From positions 64,991,382 through 65,055,381 of the forward strand of contig CM042016.1 of NCBI GenBank assembly GCA_023525715.1: a stretch of 64,000 bases of DNA, in the 5' to 3' direction. The stretch is from Cichorium intybus (taxonomy: Eukaryota; Streptophyta; Magnoliopsida; Asterales; Asteraceae). This document shows, in pieces, positions 31,907 through 44,051 of this stretch (positions within the stretch are counted from its first letter, which is position 1; each line of letters starts with the position of its first letter). Position numbers and translations under genes: made by a program. The notes under the pieces are model-generated. The model saw only the letters and a list, made by a program, of their open reading frames with translations. It did no database searches and was not told the origin of the DNA.

Positions 31907-32268
31907 TGTTGAGTAGGTGAAGCCACTAGTCAATATTAATGGCAGAAAAGCAAGTCAAAAAAGGGGGAAAAGGATAGGTGATCCAGTTTTCCCGAATACA
32001 TTTTTCATGGACTGTTTTTTTGCTTGTTCACATTATCATTTTAGACTCTATATATGAGTCTCATTTGCGATTTGTAAAATACACCACATGTAACAGAGAG
32101 AGTGCAGTGTAGCACCAATAAATATAAATTCATAGTTACCTGGTGGACGTAGGTTAGATTAGACCGAACCACGTTAAATCCCTCGTGTTCATCTTTGTGT
32201 TCTTGAGAGAGACAAAGAGAGAGCTGAGTGCATGTGATTAGTGTCGTGTGTGTGTCTCGATCCTAACA
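31907..32268 (+). repeat. 3' LTR of element F
   Basis: 362 bp, closely similar to the 5' LTR with a shorter GA tract and scattered substitutions, followed by GTTTT. Confidence 0.9.
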
Positions 32269-32436
32269 GTTTTTAGGAGCTTTTAGTTGTGTAACTTCTT
32301 GGTACTTTTATTTTTTAGTTTGTATGTTCTTTGTGGTTACATGGGAAGTAATAGTGTGATAAAGAATTCCTTTTGAAGCCTCAAAACTTGTATTCTATTT
32401 TCCCGTGTTCTATGCAAACTTATATTTAAAATTTCA
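32269..32436 (+). repeat. 3' LTR of element D, right part
   Basis: Resumes with GTTTT after element F and ends AAATTTCA at 32436, matching the end of the 5' LTR (26533). Confidence 0.8.
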
Positions 32437-32483
32437 GTTCATAATCGGTTCAAATTGATTAAGAAAACCATTGCTCTAATACC

Positions 32484-32957
32484 TTGTTCAATTTCACAAA
32501 AAGTAACTATCCCAACATCTTTTCATAATCAATTAAACACAAGTTAATAAAGTGGAAGATTAGAACACGTCCTTGGTGGATAACCAATCTTTAAAGGAGC
32601 ATTGGGTGTAGAAGAAGAAGCCATTAATTCCTGTTATGATGTCCAAATTGATGGAGGATTTCACAGAAATCTCAATGGTGTTCCTGGGAATTTTTTTTGC
32701 ACGAAAGAGTTAATTTTTTCCCATTCTATCTTCATTTCTATTTATAGATATCTAATGAGAAATTGGTTTTTGGGTTTTAGCCCCATATTTATATGACAGT
32801 CATTTCAAACAAATAATAGTTATTCAAGATGGGGTACCATTTATGTCATATTGGGTAAGTTGTTGTCACAATACATAAATATAACAAATGGTCCTAAGGC
32901 CACGTAATAGTGAAATATTTTCACAATTAACTGTTGGTAATATTTCTAATAATAACA
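32484..32957 (-). repeat. Degraded reverse-strand copia LTR with adjacent primer site
   Basis: Read in reverse, the sequence runs TGTTATTATTAG (32957) to ATTGAACA (32484) with a CTATAAATAG box near 32748. It is followed at 32473-32482 by GGTATTAGAGCAATGG, a degenerate initiator-Met primer site. This would be a 5' LTR whose internal region to the left was lost when the region next to element D formed. Edges are approximate. Confidence 0.45.
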
Positions 32958-33640
32958 GTGTCCTTTTAGGTTGACTTTATGACCCAGAGAAACAAACAGT
33001 GACAGAAAATAAATAGGATAAATTAGTTAATGAATTTACCATGTCCTAATAAATTAATTAGAAACTAATTGGTAATTATTTAAGAAATTTATTTTTGAAT
33101 TAATTTGAAGAAATTAATTACAGGGATTGGGTTGTTTTTAATTAAAGTGTTTAATTAATGAAACTAGTCAATGGGGTGAAGTGTAAAGAGGCTCCTTAAG
33201 TTTGAAACCCTAGGAGTCCTCCAGTATAAATAGAGGCTTTGGGGTTAAACCCTAAGCATCCTTTTTGCCTCACTTGAGCCGCAAAGTGCTCTTCTCCCCC
33301 TCCTTTCTACGAAAACTCATCCCTCTCTAGGGTTTGAGATCTTTTGCCTCCTTTCCCCAGTGGAAGTTCTGTCTATCTGGTTTTTTGGAATTCCTAGGTG
33401 TGAATAATCAGAGGGTTCTACTTTGGATTCTGTTCATCCAATACAAGGTGGCATTAACTCGACCTCAATGAAGGAGATTATTTGAGGTATAATTATGTTC
33501 ATATTTTACTTGCAATAATTGTTATGAACTGCATGAACCTGGATTATGTTCTTAAATATTTATGTGATTTGATCTTGTAAGTCTTTCGCTATATAAATGT
33601 TTTGTTGTTATGATCAAATCCCTTTAATTGGAAGCACAAG
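32958..33640 (+). repeat. Degraded forward-strand copia LTR fragment
   Basis: Resembles the element B LTR from about 70 bases in: CAGTGTCCTTTTAGGTTGAC (compare CAGTCCTTTTGGGTTGCC), long TTAATTAATT runs, then CAGTATAAATAGAGGC near 33220 as promoter and a U5-like tail. The first bases are missing and no primer site follows. The region 33641-33755 holds nothing I can name. Confidence 0.45.
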
Positions 33641-33755
33641 ATTCGTACCTGGAACGCAATAAGATTCGAGGGTCCTAAGGAGTTAGTAGGCTAGGGAAAC
33701 GTGTGTTTTATGTGTCAAGCGGGTGTTGTAACCCGTTTCTTTGTTTGATTTCAAA

Positions 33756-34124
33756 ATGAGGAATGTTGATATAAGACGAAATGATTCTGGGGTCGAGTCT
33801 AGTTCGCGTGGCCGGGTTGGGTCTGAGATGAGTGATCAGGATGTTCGAAATTTGGTCGCCACGGAGGTGACTAGGGCTATGTTTAAGATGTTTCCACCTG
33901 TGATTGATTCGATCAAGATAGAGTCACTAGCGATGTTCGAGGAGCGGTACACCGCAATACAGGAAGTGATGGTCGTCCGATGTCATGCCATGATGAGAAA
34001 AAAGATCAGCGGGTTCATGAGAGATGCCGGTCGTTGTACTTTTGCTAAGATGGAGTTTGTTGTTGCATCGAGAGAGTTAGAGTTTAGCGCCCTGTCAAGA
34101 CAGGAAAGTCAGACTCAGGTGTAG
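33756..34124 (+). pseudogene. Gag N-terminus of element G
   Basis: ATG at 33756 opens about 122 codons: an Arg/Ser-rich start, then MSDQDVRNLVATEVTRAMFK and SLAMFEERYTAIQEVM. This is the amphipathic N-terminal gag pattern of plant gypsy chromoviruses. It ends at a TAG at 34122 and the continuation (to about 34410) is frameshifted. No zinc knuckle is visible. Confidence 0.55.
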
Positions 34125-35709
34125 GTGCAGCCATCAATGAAGAGGTTTCGTGCAACCAGATTAGCCATGTTAGGGCAAGTTATCCAAGGTTGTCAAAGGT
34201 GGTTGGTCAGAATTCGAGACCTATTACGCTGAAGAGTGTGGGAGTTCGTCAGGTGAAGATGGAGGACCCAGAAGTGGAAGATGGGGCTCAGCAGCTTATG
34301 GCGAGGAGGTGGAACCTCGTCGAATGTTGCTGGTACATATTCATGGTTATGTTCATGTCACTCTTCCATGTTGTTGTCTCTCTTTTGTTTGCTTTAAAAC
34401 CGGCTAGTTAGTTCCGGATCTACCTCTGAAGGAGTAAGTAAAGACCGTTTGTCGTGTATAGGATTGGCATTGGGCCAAGGGTTAGCTGTCCGCTGGAGCG
34501 ACAGTGGCTGCTTGGTCAGCCGGTAGCGGTTCGAACCCTAAGTGGGGGAGAGCTGCTTGAGTAGAGACATGAAGTTTTGCACCGTGCGTTTTCGTTGGGC
34601 TGTAAGAGCATGTGAGGATCTCCTAAATTATGGATCGACGTGTGTAGGCTTCGTTATCTGTTTTGGAATGAAGAGGGGTTGGGAGCGACAAGTTGTGACA
34701 ATAGTTCAAGGATGTTCGTTATGTGTTTGTGAGTTCTTGGTGCTTTCTTGCGGAGCAAGTAGGAGTTTGTTCGAGTCGGGCGCGGTACAGAGCTCTTTGT
34801 CGGCTGTATGGTTCTCTGAGTAGTGTCGGCTCAAACGTAGTGGTTTGAGAATGATCGGTGGGTGCATAATTCAGGATGAGGTTTCGAGGGCCAGTGGCGA
34901 GGTTTAGAAGTTGCTCAATGGAGTTGGAAGCTGTATCTGACGTAGACCCGATCAGACTTTATTATGCTCTTGTTATCTCATACTTTTTTGTTAGGGTATT
35001 GGTGTGTGGGGTCGGTCTGGCGATGTCTTCTGTTATTGAGTGAGGGTAGTTGGCTGGTTCTTTTCGTTTTCTAGGATATCGGTTTGAGGGTGTTCTAATG
35101 TGTGTTTTGGGTTGCTCGATATCGCTTGGGGATATGTTTGGATTTGTCAATGCTGTGGTTTCGTTTGAAGGATATTGGCCTTAGTGCTACCTTAGGGGTG
35201 TTGAATCTTTCATTGGGAAGTAGGATTCTTGAATAGGACAATTTGATCGTCGGGGGCTCTAGAGCAGGATTGGGTGGAGAGCGAGAAGGGATCGTCGGCA
35301 GGATTCTTCCTGAGCATATTGTGCGCTCCGTATAAAGAAAGGTTGCGGTTTGCTGTTCCAGTATGGATCGGGCAACAGTGATGGCACATGTGGTAGGTGC
35401 AACCATGAAAGTTGTGACAATGGAACGGAAGCTAGCGTGCTCTTTCGTTTGGCTACATGAGTACAGTGATGTTTCAGCAGCGGGATGCTAAGCTCAGTTC
35501 TGCATAATTGTCTCTCGGGCGGATGGAACGGTCGTGTTGGAATCATTAGGGATTAGTAGAGTTTCTAGGTAGTGCGATAAGAATTGGTTGGGTAACTGAT
35601 TTTTGAAGCGGTTGAAAGTTTGATTCATCTTGGTTCCAGTTTGGATTATGATCGTCGAGGTTCCGGTTTGGATTATGATCGGAAGGGCATAAGGTTTTGG
35701 GTGCGTTAA
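34125..35709 (+). other. Degenerate internal sequence of element G, no readable gene
   Basis: About 1.6 kb of higher-GC sequence than the flanks, with short ORFs in all frames. I find no RT, RNase H or integrase motif. It ends with GTTAA (35705-35709), the target duplication of array H. Confidence 0.5.
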
Positions 35710-37795
35710 TGTAACGCCAAGACATGTTTTATTATATAATTATAATAAAAGGGCAAAATGGTCATTTTGCCTTGGAAGGGTAAATTGGTCTTTTGGACAG
35801 AAAACTATTCAGTTTGAAATAATATTTTGAGTTTTGGACTTAAAATGTTATAAAAACGGATTTTTGGTCGTTTTACCATAAAAGGGTAATTTGGTCATTT
35901 GACCATGTGAAGGACCAAATATGAAAAATATTGTTGTTTGTGGCAAATATATAAAGAATGAAAGTTTTATTGTAATAAAACTTGATTTTGTGGTCAAAGT
36001 TCAAGAAAATGAACTTTAGGACTAAAAATGTAAATTTTAGAGGTATAAATAGAGAGGTTGACTCTCTTAGTTGACTGGCCATTTGTGCAGCAACGGGGAT
36101 GGGTTTTGAGAGCAAAAACCTGGAAATCTTGAAGGATTGAAGCATGGAATTGGAATCATGGCTTGGAATTGGTGATTCCTTTGTTAATCAAGGTTAGTAA
36201 ACTTGATTTTAACCAAGTTCTTGAAGTGTTCTTGATTTGGTTTTATAGAAACTGAAATTTGTAAATTTCAGTTATGATTATGTGTTTAAATGGTTTAATA
36301 CTTCCATTAAGTCATGCTAATAAGGACTTAACTCAAGAAAATGGAAGTAGATTGTTATTTTGGATGAATTTGAAGTTTTGGGGTTGTTAGAACTAAGAAC
36401 CCTAATTCTTCATTTTGATTGATTTAGTTGTTTTGAATGGTTGAAAACCTTGTTAAAGTATAAGGTTTTAGCCTAGAAACAAACCCCAAACGATTAAGGA
36501 CTGGATTAAGGACTTAATGGGCTAAAACTGCGTGCTACAGTGCACAAATCGCGGCTGGACAGGAGACCTGCGCAGGCGCTAGGCGCGGTGCGCCCAAGCC
36601 CTGGCGGGGTGCGCCCAGGCGCAGTGCGCCCTGTCCTAGACGCGGTGCGCCTCTAGGCAGGGGCCAGGCAGGGGATCAAAAATGCTAACTTTCGTTTGGC
36701 TTGTCCGTTTTAGCTCAAACTTGAACCGTAGGCTCGTTATGGTCTGAAAAGTTTGGGAAAATTTTTATATTGAGTTTTCGACCCCTCGGGGGCACTGTAG
36801 ATCGATTCGAATGCCTCGGTAAATAGTAAAATTCATAAAAAGTTAGTAAACGGAAAGTTTATTAACTAGGCATTGTTTATAACGATATTATATTGAACTC
36901 TATTGTATTAGAGTTAATTGGAATGGTTATTAACCTATAATCATTTTGATAATAAATGGAATTATAGGTACGGGACAAAATCCTACGGATTTCATTTCGA
37001 GGCAAGGAACAACAAACGCTAGTTGTAGCAAACCTTCAGGTGAGTAATCTCACTATTATCCGATGTAATATGTGTTATATGAGCAGCTGCAAATGGAAAT
37101 GATTTTGGGGGACAAAAACGATAAATTACATGATTCGATATATGACAAGACCAGATAAGCCGTGAGTCTATTTTAGACAAGAACGTAGCTGTGAGTCAAC
37201 AATAATGACACGACAAGACCAGATAAGCCGTGAGTCTATTATAGACAAGAACGGAGCTGTGAGTCAGTCCATATTAATGGTACGACAAGACCAGATAAGC
37301 CGTGAGTCATTGCGATGGCAAGAACGGAGCTGTGAGTCGAACCTATATAGACAAGATCGGATAAGCCGTGAGTCATTTCGATGACAAGAACGGAGCCGTG
37401 AGTCTAGGCAACAGCGGGATAACCCGTGAGCCATACATGATTTTTAAATTGCATGATATTGCTTATTTGATTTTGTATAGAGAATTTTATTCTTATACAT
37501 GTTATACTTGATTTGATTACTCATTGGGCTTTATAGCTCACAGTTTTATTGACATGTTCCTGCAGGTGAGCGTGACCCTGCCAAGGGAAAAGACAAAGTC
37601 CGTGACTGAGGACTTAGCATTTGAAGTAACGACCCGGCTTGAAGAATGTATAATATTCTATGTATTGTACTTCGTGATACTCTTGTACTCGTATTGTATT
37701 AACTAATACCCCTACTTATGTTTTATTTGTAAAATATTTGGTTTGAAAAATGAAAAATTTTTGGGGTGTTTTTGGTTAATAAGTCGGGTGTTACA
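35710..37795 (+). repeat. LTR 1 of array H (variant A in both halves)
   Basis: 2086 bp. TATAAATA box at 36044, palindrome cluster at 36582-36651, and a GTGAGTC minisatellite at 37150-37435. Diagnostic bases: TTTTGCC, GTGAAGG, ACTGCGTG and CCTAGACG in the first half; ATCTCAC, ACAAGACC, GAAGTAACG and TATTCT in the second. It has private changes not seen in the other four copies (for example AAGGGTAATTT near 35884). Confidence 0.95.
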
Positions 37796-38499
37796 AGTTG
37801 GTATCAGAGATCATATCAGTCTCCTCACGAGCTTCTTCTGCAATCTGCTGGAATGCTCAAGGTACCACTGGTCCTTTTTAACCATTCATTTCTTCTTTCT
37901 TTCCTGGGTTCATCACCCGTTACTCCACATTTAGCATGTGAGTATTTCATAAGGTAGTGATCTATAGTTCCATGCTGGAACCACTTCCGTCCCATACAAC
38001 AAACACGAGCAATATGCTCTCATTTTCTGCAATTTCAGCATGTCAACGATAGAGTCTCAACTCTAAAATGTTCTGAGTGCTTTTCCTGCACTTCTTATAT
38101 TACATCATCTTTTCGTTTTGGTCTCTTCCCTTTAAGGCTAGACCTAAATCGTGTTAACTTCTTCTGAGAAGTCCACTATTATTTTCTGCTTTTCTTGTAG
38201 TCTCAACTACTTTTCTTTCACCTTGAATATCAGTCAAGGTGAGCACCCAATTCCTTTTTCTGACCACATCAGCTACTAATGCTCATCATGTGGATTTCTG
38301 CCAGATTTGCGAGAAGAGTTTATGATAAAGCTGATTTTGGGAGCCGTTCCTGCTATTTAGGCTCTATACTGATTTGCATCTGTAAAGATGGCAGAGTTGG
38401 AAAACAACTAGAAGAAATTTTTGTAGTAGGGTCTCTTATGACGTACCTCAACTCCTTGTATGATTTTGGGGACGAAATCTTTCGAAGGAGGGGAGAATT
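37796..38499 (+). other. Internal region 1 of array H
   Basis: 704 bp from the primer site TGGTATCAGAGA (37799-37810) to the polypurine tract AAGGAGGGGAGAAT. The only coding trace is at the right end, where YDFGDEIFRRRGE (near 38458-38497) resembles the C-terminus of gypsy pol. It differs from internal regions 2-4 at several shared positions (AGATTTGCG, ATACTGAT, TTTCGAAGG). Confidence 0.9.
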
Positions 38500-40558
38500 T
38501 GTAACGCCAAGACATGTTTTATTATATAATTATAATAAAAGGGCAAAATGGTCATTTTGCCTTGGAAGGGTAAATTGGTCTTTTGGACAGAAAAGTATTT
38601 AGTTTGAAATAATATTTTGAGTTTTGGACTTAAAATGTTATAAAAACGGATTTTTGGTCGTTTTACCATAAAAGGATAATTTGGTCATTTGACCATGTGA
38701 AGGACCAAATATGAAAAATATTGTTGTTTGTGGCAAATGTATAAAGAATGAAAGTTTTATTGTAATAAAACTTGATTTTGTGGTCAAAGTTCAAGAAAAT
38801 GAACTTTAGGACTAAAAATGTAAATTTTAGAGGTATAAATAGAGAGGTTGACTCTCTTAGTTGACTGGCCATTTGTGCAGCAACTGGAAATCTTGAAGGA
38901 TTGAAGCATGAAATTGGAATCATGGCTTGGAATTGGTGATTCCTTTGTTAATCAAGGTTAGTAAACTTGATTTTAACCAAGTTCTTGAAGTGTTCTTGAT
39001 TTGGTTTTATAGAAACTGAAATTTGTAAATTTCAGTTATGATTATGTGTTTAAATGGTTTAATACTTCCATTAAGTCATGCTAATAAGGACTTAACTCAA
39101 GAAAATGGAAGTAAATTGTTATTTTGGATGAATTTGAAGTTTTGGGGTTGTTAGAACTAAGAACCCTAATTCTTCATTTTGATTGATTTAGTTGTTTTGA
39201 ATGGTTGAAAACCTTGTTAAAGTATAAGGTTTTAGCCTAGAAACAAACCCCAAACGATTAAGGACTGGATTAAGGACTTAATGGGCTAAAACTGCGTGCT
39301 ACAGTGCACAAATCGCGGCTGGACAGGAGACCTGCGCAGGCGCTAGGCGCGGTGCGCCCAAGCCCTGGCGGGGTGCGCCCAGGCGCAGTGCGCCCTGTCC
39401 TAGACGCGGTGCGCCTCTAGGCAGGGGCCAGGCAGGGGATCAAAAATGCTAACTTTCGTTTGGCTTGTCCGTTTTAGCTCAAACTTGAACCGTAGGCTTG
39501 TTATGGTCTGAAAAGTTTGGGAAAATTTTTATATTGAGTTTTCGACCCCTCGGGGGCACTGTAGATCGATTCGAATGCATCGGTGAATAGTAAAATTCAT
39601 AAAAAGTTAGTAAACGGAAAGTTTATTAACTAGGCATTGTTTATAACGATATTATATTGAACTCTATTGTATTAGAGTTAATTGGAATGGTTATTAACCT
39701 ATAATCATTTTGATAATAAATGGAATTATAGGTACGGGACAAAATCCTACGGATTTCATTTCGAGGCAAGGAACAACAAACGCTAGTTGTAGCAAACCTT
39801 CAGGTGAGTAATCTAAGTATTATCCGATGTAATATGTGTTATATGAGCAGCTGCAAATGGAAATGATTTTGGGGGACAAAAACGATAAATTACATGATTC
39901 GATATATGACAAGACCAGATAAGCCGTGAGTCTATTTTAGACAAGAACGGAGCTGTGAGTCAACAATAATGACACGACAATACCAGATAAGCCGTGAGTC
40001 TATTATAGACAAGAACGGAGCTGTGAGTCAGTCCATATTAATGGTACGACAAGACCAGATAAGCCGTGAGTCATTGCGATGGCAAGAACGGAGCTGTGAG
40101 TCGAACCTATATAGACAAGATCGGATAAGCCGTGAGTCATTTCGATGACAAGAACGGAGCCGTGAGTCTAGGCAACAGCGGGATAACCCGTGAGCCATAC
40201 ATGATTTTTAAATTGCATGATATTGCTTATTTGATTTTGTATAGAGAATTTTATTCTTATACATGTTATACTTGATTTGATTACTCATTGGGCTTTATAG
40301 CTCACAGTTTTATTGACATGTCCCTGCAGGTGAGCGTGACCCTGCCAAGGGAAAAGACAAAGTCCGTGACTGAGGACTTAGCATTTGAATAACGACCCGG
40401 CTTGAAGAATGTATAATATGCTATGTATTGTACTTCGTGATACTCTTGTACTCGTATTGTATTAACTAATACCCCTACTTATGTTTTATTTGTAAAATAT
40501 TTGGTTTGAAAAATGAAAAATTTTTGGGGTGTTTTTGGTTAATAAGTCGGGTGTTACA
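38500..40558 (+). repeat. LTR 2 of array H (recombinant: A left, B right)
   Basis: 2059 bp, shorter because of a roughly 27-base deletion near 38884 (CAGCAAC joins directly to TGGAAATC). First-half markers are variant A, second-half markers variant B (ATCTAAG, ACAATACC, GAATAACG, TATGCT). The switch lies between about 39411 and 39812. Confidence 0.93.
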
Positions 40559-41262
40559 AGTTGGTATCAGAGATCATATCAGTCTCCTCACGAGCTTCTT
40601 TCGCAATCTGCTAGAATGCTCAAGGTACCACTGGTCCTTTTTAACCATTCATTTCTTCTTTCTTTCCTGGGTTCATCACTCGTTACTCCACATTTAGCAT
40701 GTGAGTATTTCATAAGGAAGTGATCTATAGTTCCACGCTGGAACCACTTCCGTCCCATACAACAAACACGAGCAATATGCTCTCATTTTCTGCAATTTCA
40801 GCATGTCAACGATAGAGTCTCAACTCTAAAATGTTCTGAGTGCTTTTCCTGCACTTCTTATATTACATCATCTTTTCGTTTTGGTCTCTTCCCTTTAAGG
40901 CTAGACCTAAATCGTGTTAACTTCTTCTGAGAAGTCCACTATTATTTTCTGCTTTTCTTGTAGTCTCAACTACTTTTCTTTCACCTTGAATATCAGTCAA
41001 GGTGAGCACCCAATTCCTTTTTCTGACCACATCAGCTACTAATGCTCATCATGTGGATTTCTGCCAGATTGGCGAGAAGAGTTTATGATAAAGCTGATTT
41101 TGGGAGCCGTTCCTGCTATTTAGGCTCTATACCGATTTGCATCTGTAAAGATGGCAGAGTTGGAAAACAACTAGAAGAAATTTTTGTAGTAGGGTCTCTT
41201 ATGACGTACCTCAACTCCTTGTATGATTTCGGAGACGAAATCTTTTGAAGGAGGGGAGAATT
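40559..41262 (+). other. Internal region 2 of array H
   Basis: 704 bp, variant B (AGATTGGCG, ATACCGAT, TTTTGAAGG). Same primer site and polypurine tract. The frame of the pol C-terminal scrap ends GDEIF* because CGA has become TGA near 41246. Confidence 0.9.
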
Positions 41263-43347
41263 TGTAACGCCAAGACATGTTTTATTATATAATTATAATA
41301 AAAGGGCAAAATGGTCATTTTTCCTTGGAAGGGTAAATTGGTCTTTTGGACAGAAAAGTATTTAGTTTGAAATAATATTTTGAGTTTTGGACTTAAAATG
41401 TTATAAAAACGGATTTTTGGTCGTTTTACCATAAAAGGATAATTTGGTCATTTGACCATGTGAACGACCAAATATGAAAAATATTGTTGTTTGTGGCAAA
41501 TGTATAAAGAATGAAAGTTTTATTGTAATAAAACTTGATTTTGTGGTCAAAGTTCAAGAAAATGAACTTTAGGACTAAAAATGTAAATTTTAGAGGTATA
41601 AATAGAGAGGTTGACTCTCTTAGTTGACTGGCCATTTGTGCAGCAACGGGGATGGGTTTTGAGAGCAAAAACCTGGAAATCTTGAAGGATTGAAGCATGG
41701 AATTGGAATCATGGCTTGGAATTGGTGATTCCTTTGTTAATCAAGGTTAGTAAACTTGATTTTAACCAAGTTCTTGAAGTGTTCTTGATTTGGTTTTATA
41801 GAAACTGAAATTTGTAAATTTCAGTTATGATTATGTGTTTAAATGGTTTAATACTTCCATTAAGTCATGCTAATAAGGACTTAACTCAAGAAAATGGAAG
41901 TAAATTGTTATTTTGGATGAATTTGAAGTTTTGGGGTTGTTAGAACTAAGAACCCTAATTCTTCATTTTGATTGATTTAGTTGTTTTGAATGGTTGAAAA
42001 CCTTGTTAAAGTATAAGGTTTTAGCCTAGAAACAAACCCCAAACGATTAAGGACTGGATTAAGGACTTAATGGGCTAAAACTACGTGCTATAGTGCACAA
42101 ATCGCGGCTGGACAGGAGACCTGCGCAGGCGCTAGGCGCGGTGTGCCCAAGCCCTGGCGGGGTGCGCCCAGGCGCAGTACGCCCTGTCCTAGGCGCGGTG
42201 CGCCTCTAGGCAAGGGCCAGGCAGGGGATCAAAAATGCTAACTTTCGTTTGGCTTGTCCGTTTTAGCTCAAACTTGAACCGTAGGCTCGTTATGGTCTGA
42301 AAAGTTTGGGAAAATTTTTATATTGAGTTTTCGACCCCTCGGGGGCACTGTAGATCGATTCGAATGCCTCGGTGAATAGTAAAATTCATAAAAAGTTAGT
42401 AAACGGAAAGTTTATTAACTAGGCATTGTTTATAACGATATTATATTGAACTCTATTGTATTAGAGTTAATTGGAATGGTTATTAACCTATAACCATTTT
42501 GATAATAAATGGAATTATAGGTACGGGACAAAATCCTACGGATTTCATTTCGAGGCAAGGAACAACAAACGCTAGTTGTAGCAAACCTTCAGGTGAGTAA
42601 TCTAAGTATTATCCGATGTAATATGTGTTATATGAGCAGCTGCAAATGGAAATGATTTTGGGGGACAAAAACGATAAATTACATGATTCGATATATGACA
42701 AGACCAGATAAGCCGTGAGTCTATTTTAGACAAGAACGGAGCTGTGAGTCAACAATAATGACACGACAATACCAGATAAGCCGTGAGTCTATTATAGACA
42801 AGAACGGAGCTGTGAGTCAGTCCATATTAATGGTACGACAAGACCAGATAAGCCGTGAGTCATTGCGATGGCAAGAACGGAGCTGTGAGTCGAACCTATA
42901 TAGACAAGATCGGATAAGCCGTGAGTCATTTCGATGACAAGAACGGAGCCGTGAGTCTAGGCAACAGCGGGATAACCCGTGAGCCATACATGATTTTTAA
43001 ATTGCATGATATTGCTTATTTGATTTTGTATAGAGAATTTTATTCTTATACATGTTATACTTGATTTGATTACTCATTGGGCTTTATAGCTCACAGTTTT
43101 ATTGACATGTCCCTGCAGGTGAGCGTGACCCTGCCAAGGGAAAAGACAAAGTCCGTGACTGAGGACTTAGCATTTGAATAACGACCCGACTTGAAGAATG
43201 TATAATATGCTATGTATTGTACTTCGTGATACTCTTGTACTCGTATTGTATTAACTAATACCCCTACTTATGTTTTATTTGTAAAATATTTGGTTTGAAA
43301 AATGAAAAATTTTTGGGGTGTTTTTGGTTAATAAGTCGGGTGTTACA
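41263..43347 (+). repeat. LTR 3 of array H (variant B in both halves)
   Basis: 2085 bp. It carries B markers throughout (TTTTTCC, GTGAACG, ACTACGTG and CCTAGGCG; ATCTAAG, GAATAACG). It shares private changes with LTR 4 only (GGTGTGCCC, GCAGTACGCC, ATAACCATTTT), marking the most recent duplication. Confidence 0.95.
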
Positions 43348-44051
43348 AGTTGGTATCAGAGATCATATCAGTCTCCTCACGAGCTTCTTCCGCAATCTGC
43401 TGGAATGCTCAAGGTACCACTGGTCCTTTTTAACCATTCATTTCTTCTTTCTTTCCTGGGTTCATCACTCGTTACTCCACATTTAGCATGTGAGTATTTC
43501 ATAAGGAAGTGATCTATAGTTCCACGCTGGAACCACTTCCGTCCCATACAACAAACACGAGCAATATGCTCTCATTTTCTGCAATTTCAGCATGTCAACG
43601 ATAGAGTCTCAACTCTAAAATGTTCTGAGTGCTTTTCCTGAACTTCTTATATTACATCATCTTTTCGTTTTGGTCTCTTCCCTTTAAGGCTAGACCTAAA
43701 TCGTGTTAACTTCTTCTGAGAAGTCCACTATTATTTTCTGCTTTTCTTGTAGTCTCAACTACTTTTCTTTCACCTTGAATATCAGTCAAGGTGAGCACCC
43801 AATTCCTTTTTCTGACCACATCAGCTACTAATGCTCATCATGTGGATTTCTGCCAGATTGGCGAGAAGAGTTTATGATAAAGCTGATTTTGGGAGCCGTT
43901 CCTGCTATTTAGGCTCTATACCGATTTGCATCTGTAAAGATGGCAGAGTTGGAAAACAACTAGAAGAAATTTTTGTAGTAGGGTCTCTTATGACGTACCT
44001 CAACTCCTTGTATGATTTCGGAGACGAAATCTTTTGAAGGAGGGGAGAATT
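43348..44051 (+). other. Internal region 3 of array H
   Basis: 704 bp, variant B, almost identical to internal region 2. Confidence 0.9.

Larger units (their letters stand above)
29274..32268 (+). mobile_element. Young non-autonomous copia element F (2995 bp)
   Basis: LTRs at 29274-29639 (366 bp) and 31907-32268 (362 bp), both TGTTGAGTAGG...CCTAACA, with target duplication GTTTT (29269-29273 and 32269-32273). Primer site and polypurine tract are canonical. The single ORF encodes gag and protease with a tail. Integrase, RT and RNase H are missing. It sits in the 3' LTR of element D. Confidence 0.93.
23095..32436 (+). mobile_element. Copia element D, decayed, with an element inserted in each LTR
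   Basis: LTR copies at 23095-23295 plus 26389-26533 and at 29149-29273 plus 32269-32436 bracket a degenerate primer site, gag, integrase, a deleted RT and RNase H. Elements E and F interrupt the two LTRs. No clear target duplication is seen for D itself (TGTTT on the left, GTTCA on the right), so its left edge is approximate. Confidence 0.8.

Noticed and set aside
34495..34545. tRNA-like B box GGTTCGAACCC
   Set aside because: No acceptor or anticodon stems and no matching A box at the right distance; most likely chance within element G.
37150..37435. CRISPR-like regularly spaced repeats
   Set aside because: Plant LTR minisatellite with degenerate units and no unique spacers of constant length.
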